Shown in pieces: positions 54,605 through 63,081 of a stretch of 64,000 nucleotides of DNA (position 1 is the stretch's first letter; each line of letters opens with the position of its first letter). The notes under the pieces were generated by a model, which ran no database searches, had not been told where the DNA came from, and was given only the letters and a program-made list of their open reading frames with translations. The translations under genes were made by a program, and so were the position numbers. Source of the stretch: Dinoroseobacter sp. (GTDB lineage: Bacteria > Pseudomonadota > Alphaproteobacteria > Rhodobacterales > Rhodobacteraceae); the NCBI GenBank assembly GCA_017643385.1, contig JAEPNN010000003.1, forward strand, positions 186,001-250,000, in the 5' to 3' direction.

Positions 54605-56419
54605 ATGTTCCAGACCTTCGACGTCACCTCACGTCCCGATCAGGGCCCACCCCGCCTTAAAACCCTGCGCGCAGAACTTTCTTCGGAAGGCTTCGATGGT
54701 TTTCTCATCCCGCGGTCGGATCTGCATCAGGGTGAATACGTCGCACCAAGAGACGAGCGCCTTGCCTGGCTCACGGGCTTCACAGGCTCGGCGGGTTTCT
54801 GTGCGGTGCTTCCTGAGGTGGCAGGCGTGTTTATTGACGGACGTTACCGCGTGCAAGTGCGTGATCAAGTTGCGCTGGAAGCTTTCACACCTGTTCCTTG
54901 GCCAGAAACCGGCCTCGACGATTGGTTGAAAGACAATGCAAAAAACGGTGCCATTATTGGCTTTGATCCTTGGCTACATACGAAGTCCGAGATCACGAAG
55001 CTTCAACAGGGCCTTGAGGGCACCGGGATCACAATCAAAGCCTCCGAAAACCTGATCGATAGGCTTTGGGAAGATCAGCCAGAGCCGCCCAAAGGCACTA
55101 TCCGCATTCATCCCGATAGCTTCGCCGGCCGATCACATGTCGACAAGATCAAAGATTTGGCCTCGGACCTTTCATCAAGTGGCCAGTCAACTGCTCTGAT
55201 TTCATTACCAGACTCGATCTGCTGGCTCCTGAACATTCGCGGTACCGATGTCCCGCGAAACCCTGTTGTGCATGCTCTGGCGATCTTGAACGCAGACGGG
55301 AACGTGGCGCTTTTTGTTGATCCGGACAAACTGGACGAGGGTGTACGTGTCCACCTTGGTGACACGGTCACGCTTTATGAACCTGAAGACTTTCAGGAGG
55401 CACTGAAAGCCATCGAGGGGAAAATGCGTGTCGATCCTGCCTCTGCCCCCCTCGCTGTCTTTGATCTTCTGGGAGAGAAGGCCGTTGAAGGCAAAGACCC
55501 CTGCGTGATGCCCAAGGCCTGCAAAACCGATGCAGAAATCAATGCCACGCGTGAGGCACATCTGCGCGATGGCGCGGCAATGGTTCGATTTCTCGCCTGG
55601 CTCGAAGACGAGCGCGACGCGCTTCTGTCAGGCAGCGGTGAGCCGCTCACGGAAATCGATGTGGTCACGGCACTTGAAGGGTTTCGGCGTGCCACGAACA
55701 GTCTGGAAGACATTAGTTTCGAAACGATCGCAGGGACCGGACCCAATGGGGCAATCGTCCACTATCGCGTCAGTACCGAAACAAACCGGGTCGTACAGCC
55801 GGGCGATCTGCTTTTGGTAGATTCAGGCGGCCAGTATGTCGACGGCACAACCGACATCACGCGAACAATTGCGATGGGCACCCCGTCAGAGGATGCGAAA
55901 CTGGCTTTTACACGCGTGCTGCAAGGAATGATCGCCATCCATCGCGCGCGCTGGCCGGAAGGCCTGTCCGGTCGTTATCTCGACAGCCTTGCCCGTGCGC
56001 CCCTGTGGATGGCAGGTCAGGACTATGATCATGGAACAGGACATGGTGTAGGGGTGTTCCTTTCAGTGCATGAAGGTCCCCAACGGATTAGCCGTGTGAG
56101 TGACGTCCCCTTGAAGCCAGGCATGATACTTTCCAACGAGCCGGGATACTATCGGGAAGGTGAGTTTGGGATCCGCATTGAAAACCTGATCGTTGTCAAT
56201 CCGGCGCCACCGTTGAAGGGGGCAGATGATCGTAAAATGCTGTCGTTTGAAAACCTAACCTGGGCGCCGATCGACAAACGACTGATACTTGCAAACCGTC
56301 TGTCTGCAGATGAGCGGCACTGGCTTAACACGTATCATCAGGATGTCCGGGTCAGACTGGCTCATCTTCTCGATGAAGAAACACGCACCTGGCTCACCGC
56401 CGCAACGGCACCTATCTGA
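54605..56419 (+). CDS. Xaa-Pro aminopeptidase (M24B family)
   Basis: A 604-residue aminopeptidase P of the long, eukaryote-like three-domain type. Two creatinase-like N-terminal domains (GEYVAPRDERLAWLTGFTGS; LINIRGTDVPRNPVVH-type segment SICWLLNIRGTDVPRNPV) precede the pita-bread domain. There the dinuclear metal ligands are in LLLVDSGGQYVDGTTDITRT, DHGTGHGVGVFLSVHEGP, SNEPGYYREGEFG and IRIENL. It removes an N-terminal residue preceding proline. The ATG at 54605 is preferred because a longer reading would include the promoter. Confidence 0.94.
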   Translation: MFQTFDVTSRPDQGPPRLKTLRAELSSEGFDGFLIPRSDLHQGEYVAPRDERLAWLTGFTGSAGFCAVLPEVAGVFIDGRYRVQVRDQVALEAFTPVPWPETGLDDWLKDNAKNGAIIGFDPWLHTKSEITKLQQGLEGTGITIKASENLIDRLWEDQPEPPKGTIRIHPDSFAGRSHVDKIKDLASDLSSSGQSTALISLPDSICWLLNIRGTDVPRNPVVHALAILNADGNVALFVDPDKLDEGVRVHLGDTVTLYEPEDFQEALKAIEGKMRVDPASAPLAVFDLLGEKAVEGKDPCVMPKACKTDAEINATREAHLRDGAAMVRFLAWLEDERDALLSGSGEPLTEIDVVTALEGFRRATNSLEDISFETIAGTGPNGAIVHYRVSTETNRVVQPGDLLLVDSGGQYVDGTTDITRTIAMGTPSEDAKLAFTRVLQGMIAIHRARWPEGLSGRYLDSLARAPLWMAGQDYDHGTGHGVGVFLSVHEGPQRISRVSDVPLKPGMILSNEPGYYREGEFGIRIENLIVVNPAPPLKGADDRKMLSFENLTWAPIDKRLILANRLSADERHWLNTYHQDVRVRLAHLLDEETRTWLTAATAPI

Positions 56420-56507
56420 CGCACTGGCCATTCGGTCACACGCCTGTCATGATATGCGGCCAAGCGTGGTGCATCAGAAACGCCACGACGACTTTAAGGA
56501 GGACAGC

Positions 56508-56849
56508 ATGACCAAGCATATCCGCATTACGCGTGCGCCCGGCACGTGGACCGTTCGGTCTGAAGGCGCGGTCTTGGTAGAATCCAAAGACGCTTTAGTG
56601 CTTTCGGAGGGCACCTATGAGCCGGTGATCTATTTCCCTCGTGCGGACATCGCGATGAGCTTGCTTGATCCGTCAGACACCACTTCAACCTGCCCGCATA
56701 AAGGTGACGCCACCTATTTCTCCATCGCAGGTGAAAGCGGGACCATCATAGATGCGGGTTGGTCATACGAGACCCCAAATGCAGATGTCGCTGAGATCAA
56801 AGATCATATTGCGTTTTTCAGCGACAAGGTCACTGTTGAACAGATCTAA
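56508..56849 (+). CDS. DUF427 domain protein
   Basis: A 113-residue protein of the DUF427 family, with APGTWTVRSEGAVLVESKDAL, YEPVIYFPRADIAMSLLDP and the signature TSTCPHKGDATYFS. Some members act on or bind nucleotide-like ligands, but no general function is established. AAGGAGGA precedes the ATG, one of the strongest ribosome sites in the window. It lies 88 bases after the aminopeptidase gene and may share its transcript. Confidence 0.85.
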   Translation: MTKHIRITRAPGTWTVRSEGAVLVESKDALVLSEGTYEPVIYFPRADIAMSLLDPSDTTSTCPHKGDATYFSIAGESGTIIDAGWSYETPNADVAEIKDHIAFFSDKVTVEQI

Positions 56850-56910
56850 AGTGGCTTGGACATTTTGAGGTGCCTTTGACATTAAGTATGAGGGGCAGCT
56901 CTCTGTAATA

Positions 56911-57516
56911 TCATGTATTATCCGTTTGGGTGCTGTGTTCCTCGAAGAGCTTCGATTGAAGCATCAAAAATACAAACAAGGCCGCCGGAAACCCGAAGGT
57001 TTCGATCTTGACCCAAGTATCTGTGCTCATGGTCCGCCAAACCACTTCATTGGCAATCGCAAGCACCGCAAATGCAGCCGTTATGCGCCGGGTCAGGATC
57101 ATGAACCCCTCTTCGGTCATCGGCAACATATCCTCCATAACATAGGCCAGAAGTGACTTGCCACGCAGCAGCCCAATACCAAGGATCAACACAAAGAAGC
57201 CGTAGACGATTGTGGTTTTCATCTTGAAGAACCGCTCGTCATTAAACCAAACGGTCAGCCCGCCAAAAAAGATCACCATGAACGCCGTGAATACCTGCAT
57301 GCGGCTGATCTTTCCGCTCAGCTTCCAAAGCACGCCCATTGCAGCCAGCAGCAACGGGATGAAGGCGACCGTGGCAACGATAAACCCAGAATATTCCGTC
57401 CCCCCGATCGTGAACGCATCGTCACGAATGCGCATGTAGAGCACAAAGAATGCAACGACCGGCCCCAATTCAAGCGCCACTTTCAGTCCTTGTGAGATGG
57501 GTTTTGCGTCTGCCAT
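56911..57516 (-). CDS. ispZ: Inner membrane septation protein (IspZ/YciB family)
   Basis: A 201-residue integral membrane protein with about six TM helices. Family signatures are LKVALELGPVVAFFVLYMRI near the N-terminus, FFGGLTVWFNDERFFKMKTT, and ANEVVWRTMSTDTWVKIETFG near the C-terminus. YciB/IspZ proteins take part in envelope maintenance and septation. The ATG follows TAAGGA by six bases and lies ten bases past the stop of the DMT transporter gene. It thus forms a unit with ftsY, a pairing often seen in Alphaproteobacteria. Confidence 0.92.
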   Translation of the reverse strand: MADAKPISQGLKVALELGPVVAFFVLYMRIRDDAFTIGGTEYSGFIVATVAFIPLLLAAMGVLWKLSGKISRMQVFTAFMVIFFGGLTVWFNDERFFKMKTTIVYGFFVLILGIGLLRGKSLLAYVMEDMLPMTEEGFMILTRRITAAFAVLAIANEVVWRTMSTDTWVKIETFGFPAALFVFLMLQSKLFEEHSTQTDNT

Positions 57517-57526
57517 TTCTAAATCC

Positions 57527-58432
57527 TTATCCACCCATCTCAACTATCACCGCACCGGCTGCGATCAAGGCCATCAAGGTCACACGTCTGGGACCCACGG
57601 TTTCTTTCAGGAAAACCCAACCGATAACAGCAGCAAACACCGTGGAGGTCTCACGCACTACAGCGGCCTCGCCCACGTCATCAAGGCGCGTGGCCAGCAT
57701 AACCGACCCAAAACTGCCATAGGCCACAAATGCCCCGATTGCACCACGCGTCAGCAATGGGCGCAGATCGACTGCTGCTATGCGCGCCCGCATGCGCGGA
57801 ACAACAGCCATCATCACAGGAAAATCGATCGCTCCAAGAAAGAAAAACCACGCCAGAAAGGTAAACGGGTCTGCCGTCGCCCGGATACCGTAAGCATCAT
57901 AGGTTGTGTAAAGCGCGACGAACAAACCTGTGGCAACAGCAAAAGCGAGCGCCGGCGCGAGGGTGTCGCGGCTGGTTGACAAAAAATAAAGGTTATAGGC
58001 AGCAAGGCCAAAAATACCGAACAACAAAACCGCCAATCCGAACCATTGCAGTCCGGTGAAGGTCTCCCCAAAGAGGATCCATGCGCCAATTACAGTAAAG
58101 AACGGCCCCATACCGCGCACGATCGGATAAACCACCGTATAGGCCCCGCGTACATACGCCATGGCCTGCAAGAACTTGTAGCCAAAATGAATAACAATCA
58201 TTCCCACAAAGATTGGCCACATGTGCGGTTCGGGAAATGGGACCAAAAACAGCATTGGAAACGACAGCACCACTAGGGAGCTATCGATCGCCCAACGTGT
58301 CGCCCATGGATCATGCCTGCCCTTTTGCAAAGCACCGAATACAGCGTGCAAAAATGCGGCCAGAAGCGCCAATGCCAAGGCCACCGTTTCACCTTGCGCC
58401 GTACCTTCCAAAGAGACCAGCCAGTCGCTCAC
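57527..58432 (-). CDS. DMT superfamily (EamA-like) transporter
   Basis: A 301-residue transporter with about ten TM helices in two EamA-like halves. The first half has LLAAFLHAVFGALQKGR and PIVRGMGPFFTVIGAWILFGE; the second has FFFLGAIDFPVMMAVV and VVRETSTVFAAVIGWVFLKE. The repeated (R-x-[MT])-(x)n-FAA/FTVIGAW...E pattern marks the duplication. The substrate is unknown; amino acids or other metabolites are likely. The GTG at 58432 is chosen because GAGG lies upstream and the longer reading adds a hydrophilic leader. It is inserted between ftsY and ispZ. Confidence 0.85.
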   Translation of the reverse strand: MSDWLVSLEGTAQGETVALALALLAAFLHAVFGALQKGRHDPWATRWAIDSSLVVLSFPMLFLVPFPEPHMWPIFVGMIVIHFGYKFLQAMAYVRGAYTVVYPIVRGMGPFFTVIGAWILFGETFTGLQWFGLAVLLFGIFGLAAYNLYFLSTSRDTLAPALAFAVATGLFVALYTTYDAYGIRATADPFTFLAWFFFLGAIDFPVMMAVVPRMRARIAAVDLRPLLTRGAIGAFVAYGSFGSVMLATRLDDVGEAAVVRETSTVFAAVIGWVFLKETVGPRRVTLMALIAAGAVIVEMGG

Positions 58433-58526
58433 GCCAGTCCTCGCAGTTGCTTGCCAACCCGAATGAAACACTGACAATAGGGCATCGCTTCAGGCATGGA
58501 CTGGCGACCGCCTCGCCGATTATCGA

Positions 58527-59576
58527 TCACCCAGTCGCTCCGGTCAGGGCTTGCGCAAATTCTTCTGGATCGAACGGGGCCAGATCATCAATCTGCTCAC
58601 CCACGCCGATAGCGTGAATTGGCAGTCCAAATTTATCAGCCAAGGCCACCAAGACGCCACCACGCGCCGTTCCGTCCAGCTTTGTCATAATCAAGCCCGA
58701 GACGTCTGCGATTTTTTGGAAGGTTTCAACCTGGCTCAATGCGTTCTGGCCCGTCGTGGCATCCAAGACCAGAAGCGTATTATGTGGAGCGTCCGGATCC
58801 ACCTTACGAATAACGCGCACGATCTTTGCAAGTTCTTCCATGAGATCCGCACGGTTTTGCAATCGACCCGCCGTATCAATCATCAAAAGGTCCGCACCAT
58901 CTGCTTTAGCTTTGGTCAACGCGTCAAACGCCAGGCTCGCAGGGTCGCTGCCCTCGGGGGCCGTCAGCACCGGAACCCCTGCCCGATCCCCCCAAATCTG
59001 AAGCTGTTCCACGGCTGCTGCCCGAAAGGTGTCGCCGGCAGCAATCACAACTGATTTGCCCGCGGCCCGAAACTGGCTGGCGAGCTTGCCAATCGTTGTG
59101 GTTTTTCCCGAACCGTTCACACCTACCACAAGCACAACCTGAGGTTTTTGCGGGTAAAGCGGCAGCGGCCGTGCAACAGGCTCCATTATACGGGCGATTT
59201 CATCTGTGAGGGCGCGCTTCAGATCCGCAGTAGACACGCGACGACCCATCCGTCCTTCTGCGATATTTTCAGCAACCCGCAGCGCCGTATCGACCCCCAT
59301 ATCCGAGGCTATCAGGAGCTCTTCGAGGCTTTCGAGCATATCATCGTCGAGAACCCGACGCGTCCCTGTGTCGACAGCGTCAGGTAACTTTTCAACTTCG
59401 ATCTTTGTCGTCTCAGGTTCAGGCTCAATCGCCGCTTCAAGAGGCACTTCGACGTCCGGCTCGTCCTCAACCGGTGCGTCCTCAACCGGATCTTCTTCAA
59501 CCAGCGCCTCTAAACCCTCGTCAATCTTTGACGAGGATTTGAACATCCGGTCTTTGAGTTTCTTAAAGAAGGACAT
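58527..59576 (-). CDS. ftsY: Signal recognition particle receptor FtsY
   Basis: A 349-residue SRP GTPase that docks ribosome-SRP complexes at the membrane. The N-terminal A domain is short and acidic, with near repeats of EDAPVED encoded by a small DNA repeat. The N domain follows (SLEELLIASDMGVDTALRV), then the G domain with G1 GVNGSGKTT (152-160), AGDTFRAAAVEQLQIW, DTAGRLQNRADLMEEL, TKLDGTARGG and the closing GVGEQIDDLAPFDPEEF. The order and length are normal for Alphaproteobacteria. It starts about 110 bases downstream of the fdsB-like gene. Confidence 0.97.
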   Translation of the reverse strand: MSFFKKLKDRMFKSSSKIDEGLEALVEEDPVEDAPVEDEPDVEVPLEAAIEPEPETTKIEVEKLPDAVDTGTRRVLDDDMLESLEELLIASDMGVDTALRVAENIAEGRMGRRVSTADLKRALTDEIARIMEPVARPLPLYPQKPQVVLVVGVNGSGKTTTIGKLASQFRAAGKSVVIAAGDTFRAAAVEQLQIWGDRAGVPVLTAPEGSDPASLAFDALTKAKADGADLLMIDTAGRLQNRADLMEELAKIVRVIRKVDPDAPHNTLLVLDATTGQNALSQVETFQKIADVSGLIMTKLDGTARGGVLVALADKFGLPIHAIGVGEQIDDLAPFDPEEFAQALTGATG

Positions 59577-59690
59577 GCGGCTCTGCTTTCTGCTCGGATC
59601 TTTGATCCTTAGCTAATACGCGCGCACCAAAAGCGGAAGGGTCACAGGTGCCGCGCTAACGATTGCCCGCCTAAATAGCGTCCCGACGCC

Positions 59691-61388
59691 CTACACCTCG
59701 TCCGGAAAATGTTTCATTGTCAGGCGGATCGGATTGGGGGCCGCCTGCCCCAGCCCGCAGATTGATGCATCCGTCATCGCAGTACAAAGCTCGTCCAGAA
59801 GCGGTTGATCCCAACTGTCTGCCTGCATCAACTTGACGGCTTTTTCGCACCCAACGCGACAAGGCGTGCACTGACCGCAGCTTTCGTCTTCGAAAAACCG
59901 CAGCATGTTCAGTGCGGCGTCCCGGGCGCTGTCTTGGTCGGACAAGACAACAACGGCGGCAGACCCAATAAAAGACCCCAAGGGCTGCAACGTATCGAAA
60001 TCCAATGGCACATCGTCGATCGAAGCAGGCAACAGACCTGACGAGGGGCCACCCGGCTGGTAGGCCTTGAAAACATGCCCTTCGGCCATGCCACCGGCCG
60101 CATCAATAATGTCGAGGATCGTTGAGCCAGCAGGTAGCAAATAAACACCTGGCTGCGCGACACGCCCCGAGATTGAATAGCTGCGCAGACCGGTACGTCC
60201 GTTTTTCTCAGTCGCATTCAGAATCTGCGGTCCAAAACGTGTGACCCGCGCGACCCAGTGGAGCGTCTCCACATTGTGTACCAAGGTGGGGCGATTGAAG
60301 ATGCCAACCTGCGCCACGTAGGGCGGGCGGTGACGCGGCAACCCCCGCTTGCCTTCGATCGACTCGATCATTGCGCTTTCTTCACCGCAAATATAGGCGC
60401 CCGCTCCGCGACGAAGATCAATATACCCCGGCTCAACCAGACCAGCCTCCTCAAGCGCGGCAATCTCGTCGGCGAGGATTCTCAGGACCGCCGGATATTC
60501 ATCGCGCATGTAAATAAAGCAGGTCTCTGCTGCGACCGCCCATGCAGCGATCAACATACCCTCCAAAAACAGATGCGGTTCGCGCTCCAGATAGTAGCGG
60601 TCCTTGAAAGTCCCGGGCTCCCCTTCGTCGCCATTTACCGCAAGATATCTTGGCCCCTCAGCGGCACGCACGAAGGACCATTTCCGCCCTGAAGGGAATC
60701 CCGCACCGCCCAAGCCCCGAAGGCCGCTTTCTAAAATGACGTCCTGAACCGTATCAACATCGTCGCCTTGACGAAGCTTCATCAGTTTTTTGTATCCGCC
60801 CTCGGCCCGGTACTCCGCCAGCTTCTGATAGGCAGGGATGACGGGATGAGTATCGTCGGTCTCTATTGCCACCGTGATTTTTTCGACCGTCGCATGATCG
60901 ATATGATTGTGGCCAAGCTCGACGGTCGGTGCAGTATCGCACCGGCCCATGCAGGGCGCCCGCAAAACGCGCACTTTGCTGGGATCCATACCGTCTTCCA
61001 GCGCAGCTTTGAGTTGTTGTGCACCGGCCAATTCGCAAGACAGAGAGTCACAAACACGGATCGTCAATGACGGCGGTGCCGTCTCACCCTCTTTGACCAC
61101 ATCAAAATGCGCGTAGAATGTTGCAACCTCGTACACTTCGGCCATCGACATTCTCATTTCCTCGGCCAAGGCGCGCAAATGCGCAGAGGACAAGTGGCCA
61201 TTGGCATCCTGAATCAGATGTAAGTACTCGATAAGTAGATCACGACGACGCGGTCTGTCGCCCAGAAGCGCTTTTACGTCTTCCCACGCCTGATCGTCTA
61301 ACTGGCGACCTTTCGGTGTACTTCGACCCTTTCCGCGTCCCGATTTCCAGACGCCATTTGCATTATCAGCCTTGGTGTCGAGCGCCAT
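59691..61388 (-). CDS. NAD-linked formate dehydrogenase beta-like subunit (NuoE-NuoF fusion)
   Basis: A 565-residue diaphorase-type subunit. The N-terminal NuoE-like domain binds a 2Fe-2S cluster through VCDSLSCELAG and APCMGRCDTAP. The NuoF-like domain has the NADH loop GLRGLGGAGFPSGRKW and the FMN region VNGDEGEPGTFKDRYYLERE, with GAYICGEESA following. The 4Fe-4S cluster site is CGQCTPCRVGC near the C-terminus. This fusion is the FdsB/FdhB layout of soluble NAD-dependent formate dehydrogenases, passing electrons to NAD+. No FdsA-type molybdoenzyme gene is adjacent; ftsY follows directly. It could serve a distant alpha subunit or another dehydrogenase. Confidence 0.85.
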   Translation of the reverse strand: MALDTKADNANGVWKSGRGKGRSTPKGRQLDDQAWEDVKALLGDRPRRRDLLIEYLHLIQDANGHLSSAHLRALAEEMRMSMAEVYEVATFYAHFDVVKEGETAPPSLTIRVCDSLSCELAGAQQLKAALEDGMDPSKVRVLRAPCMGRCDTAPTVELGHNHIDHATVEKITVAIETDDTHPVIPAYQKLAEYRAEGGYKKLMKLRQGDDVDTVQDVILESGLRGLGGAGFPSGRKWSFVRAAEGPRYLAVNGDEGEPGTFKDRYYLEREPHLFLEGMLIAAWAVAAETCFIYMRDEYPAVLRILADEIAALEEAGLVEPGYIDLRRGAGAYICGEESAMIESIEGKRGLPRHRPPYVAQVGIFNRPTLVHNVETLHWVARVTRFGPQILNATEKNGRTGLRSYSISGRVAQPGVYLLPAGSTILDIIDAAGGMAEGHVFKAYQPGGPSSGLLPASIDDVPLDFDTLQPLGSFIGSAAVVVLSDQDSARDAALNMLRFFEDESCGQCTPCRVGCEKAVKLMQADSWDQPLLDELCTAMTDASICGLGQAAPNPIRLTMKHFPDEV

Positions 61389-61548
61389 GATCTATCCCCG
61401 TCCGCGTTACGTGCTGACATCCTAGAAGCGGGGACGGGTCCACGCGAGCGGAAATGCGACATGCCGCGTCCCGGAAACGCGAGAATGGTCACGAAAGATC
61501 ATGGATTTCGCCGTACTCTCGCCCAAGAGTGTGGTATGGTAGTTGATT

Positions 61549-62625
61549 ATGATCCGTTTCGTTCTTGCATCGTTATTTCCGTATTTTTTGACTGTCTTAG
61601 GGGCATTTGGGTTCGAATGGGCCGTTTGGATGGCGGTTCTTTGGTTTGTGTTGCTTGTTCCAGCACTGGATCTGGCCTTGCCACGCAAACTGGACTGGCG
61701 ATCAGCGGATATCGACAGCAAGACACTTCCGATGGTTCTTGGCCTTGCGCATCTGGTGCTTCTACCTTGCGTCATCTTTGGGCTCAGCGGCGCAACACAG
61801 CTTGGCCAAACCGCGCAGATCGGGCTCTTTGCAGCGACTGCAATGGTCTTCGGACAAATCTCGGCGTCCAATGCCCATGAGCTGATCCATGCAACACAAA
61901 GCCTACCCCGCCGACTTGGCCGAGTGGTCTACGCGACCATGCTGTTTGGTCATCACGCAACCGCGCATCCTGCAATTCATCATCGCTTTGTTGCAACGCC
62001 GCGCGATCCGAACTCTGCGCGACCAGACGAGACGATATATTCCTTTCTTCCTCGCGCCTGGATCGGATCCTTCCAAGCCGGTTGGAACCTCGAAGTCCGC
62101 CGGCTGAAAGCCCTTGGCCTATCTGGTTGGCATCCAACCCACCCCTACTTTCAAGATGCCGCGGTGCTCACGCTATCCCTAAGTATTTCAGCAATGTTAG
62201 GTGGTGTTGCTGGGATGGCCGCACATATCGCATTGGGCATTTTTGCGGCACTGCAATTGCTGACCTCGGACTATGTCCAGCACTACGGCTTGTATCGGCG
62301 ACAGCTTAAAGACGGCACCTATGAGGCCCTGAGTGCGCGCCACAGCTGGAATGCGCCTAATGCCGTTTCGCGGCTGATGATGCTGAACGCGCCCCTGCAT
62401 TCCGAGCACCATCTGCGCCCCGCCACGCCATTCCCAGCGCTTGGGGCCCCCGATACCGCGCAGGGTCCGGTGCTGCCATACAGCCTTCCATTGATGGCGG
62501 GGCTTGCGTTTTGGCCAAAACAGTGGCGCAAGATCATGAACCGGGAACTGATCCGGGTTCATCTTGCCAAAGATGTTCCGCCCATGCCTCCAAGCCGTGC
62601 CCGGCGTATGGCACGTGCCGACTGA
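61549..62625 (+). CDS. AlkB-like membrane di-iron hydroxylase
   Basis: A 358-residue integral membrane protein of the alkane 1-monooxygenase/fatty-acid desaturase superfamily. Six TM segments frame the His boxes: NAHELIHAT (box 1), HPAIHHRFVATPRDP (box 2), DYVQHYGL (HYG motif) and PLHSEHHLRP (box 3). Compared with classical AlkB, box 2 lacks the leading Glu, the HYG motif has Gln for Glu, and box 3 is reduced from L-Q-R-H-S-D-H-H. This variant is frequent in Roseobacters and its substrate is uncertain. The ATG at 61549 follows GGTAG. No rubredoxin gene is adjacent. Confidence 0.85.
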   Translation: MIRFVLASLFPYFLTVLGAFGFEWAVWMAVLWFVLLVPALDLALPRKLDWRSADIDSKTLPMVLGLAHLVLLPCVIFGLSGATQLGQTAQIGLFAATAMVFGQISASNAHELIHATQSLPRRLGRVVYATMLFGHHATAHPAIHHRFVATPRDPNSARPDETIYSFLPRAWIGSFQAGWNLEVRRLKALGLSGWHPTHPYFQDAAVLTLSLSISAMLGGVAGMAAHIALGIFAALQLLTSDYVQHYGLYRRQLKDGTYEALSARHSWNAPNAVSRLMMLNAPLHSEHHLRPATPFPALGAPDTAQGPVLPYSLPLMAGLAFWPKQWRKIMNRELIRVHLAKDVPPMPPSRARRMARAD

Positions 62626-62676
62626 GACTGCTCGACACCCCTTGCGTCTTTCCCACCGCAACGCAAAAGTAATGCA

Positions 62677-63081
62677 ATGCGATGGTTTCCCCTTTTACTT
62701 TTCTTCTTTTATGCCAGCCCGAGCCTTGGAAGCGAGGACGTTTTAAGCGCAGAAGAGTTCGACGCCCTTGCCACTGGTAAAACGCTCTTCTTCTCGCGCC
62801 ATGGAAATCCTTATGGCGCTGAAGAATACAGACGCGACCGAAGTGTTATCTGGAGCTTTCTGAATGGTGAATGCCAATATGGACGGTGGATGCCCGGTCC
62901 CGACCAATCAATCTGCTTTGTCTATGAGTTTCGCCCTAACGAGCCGATTTGTTGGTCATTTTTTCGAGAAAACGGTGACATACAAGCACGCGTTCTTGGT
63001 GCGGCACCAGAAGATGATTTGACACTAATGGGAGAAAGCCGCGGACCCTTGGAATGCCAAGGCCCAGACGTCGGCGTCTAA
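62677..63081 (+). CDS. Exported hypothetical protein
   Basis: A 134-residue protein with signal peptide [20 protein letters not shown] (cleavage near residue 18). The mature part contains [20 protein letters not shown], then an aromatic-rich core ([40 protein letters not shown]) with four Cys that probably form disulfides. Homologues of this pattern are conserved hypothetical periplasmic proteins in Rhodobacteraceae as far as I recall; the function is unknown. The stop overlaps the convergent xseA stop by four bases. Confidence 0.7.
   Translation: MRWFPLLLFFFYASPSLGSEDVLSAEEFDALATGKTLFFSRHGNPYGAEEYRRDRSVIWSFLNGECQYGRWMPGPDQSICFVYEFRPNEPICWSFFRENGDIQARVLGAAPEDDLTLMGESRGPLECQGPDVGV

Noticed and set aside
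61600-61620. tRNA T-loop-like GGGTTCGAATGG
   Set aside because: It lies inside the hydroxylase coding sequence and has no cloverleaf around it.
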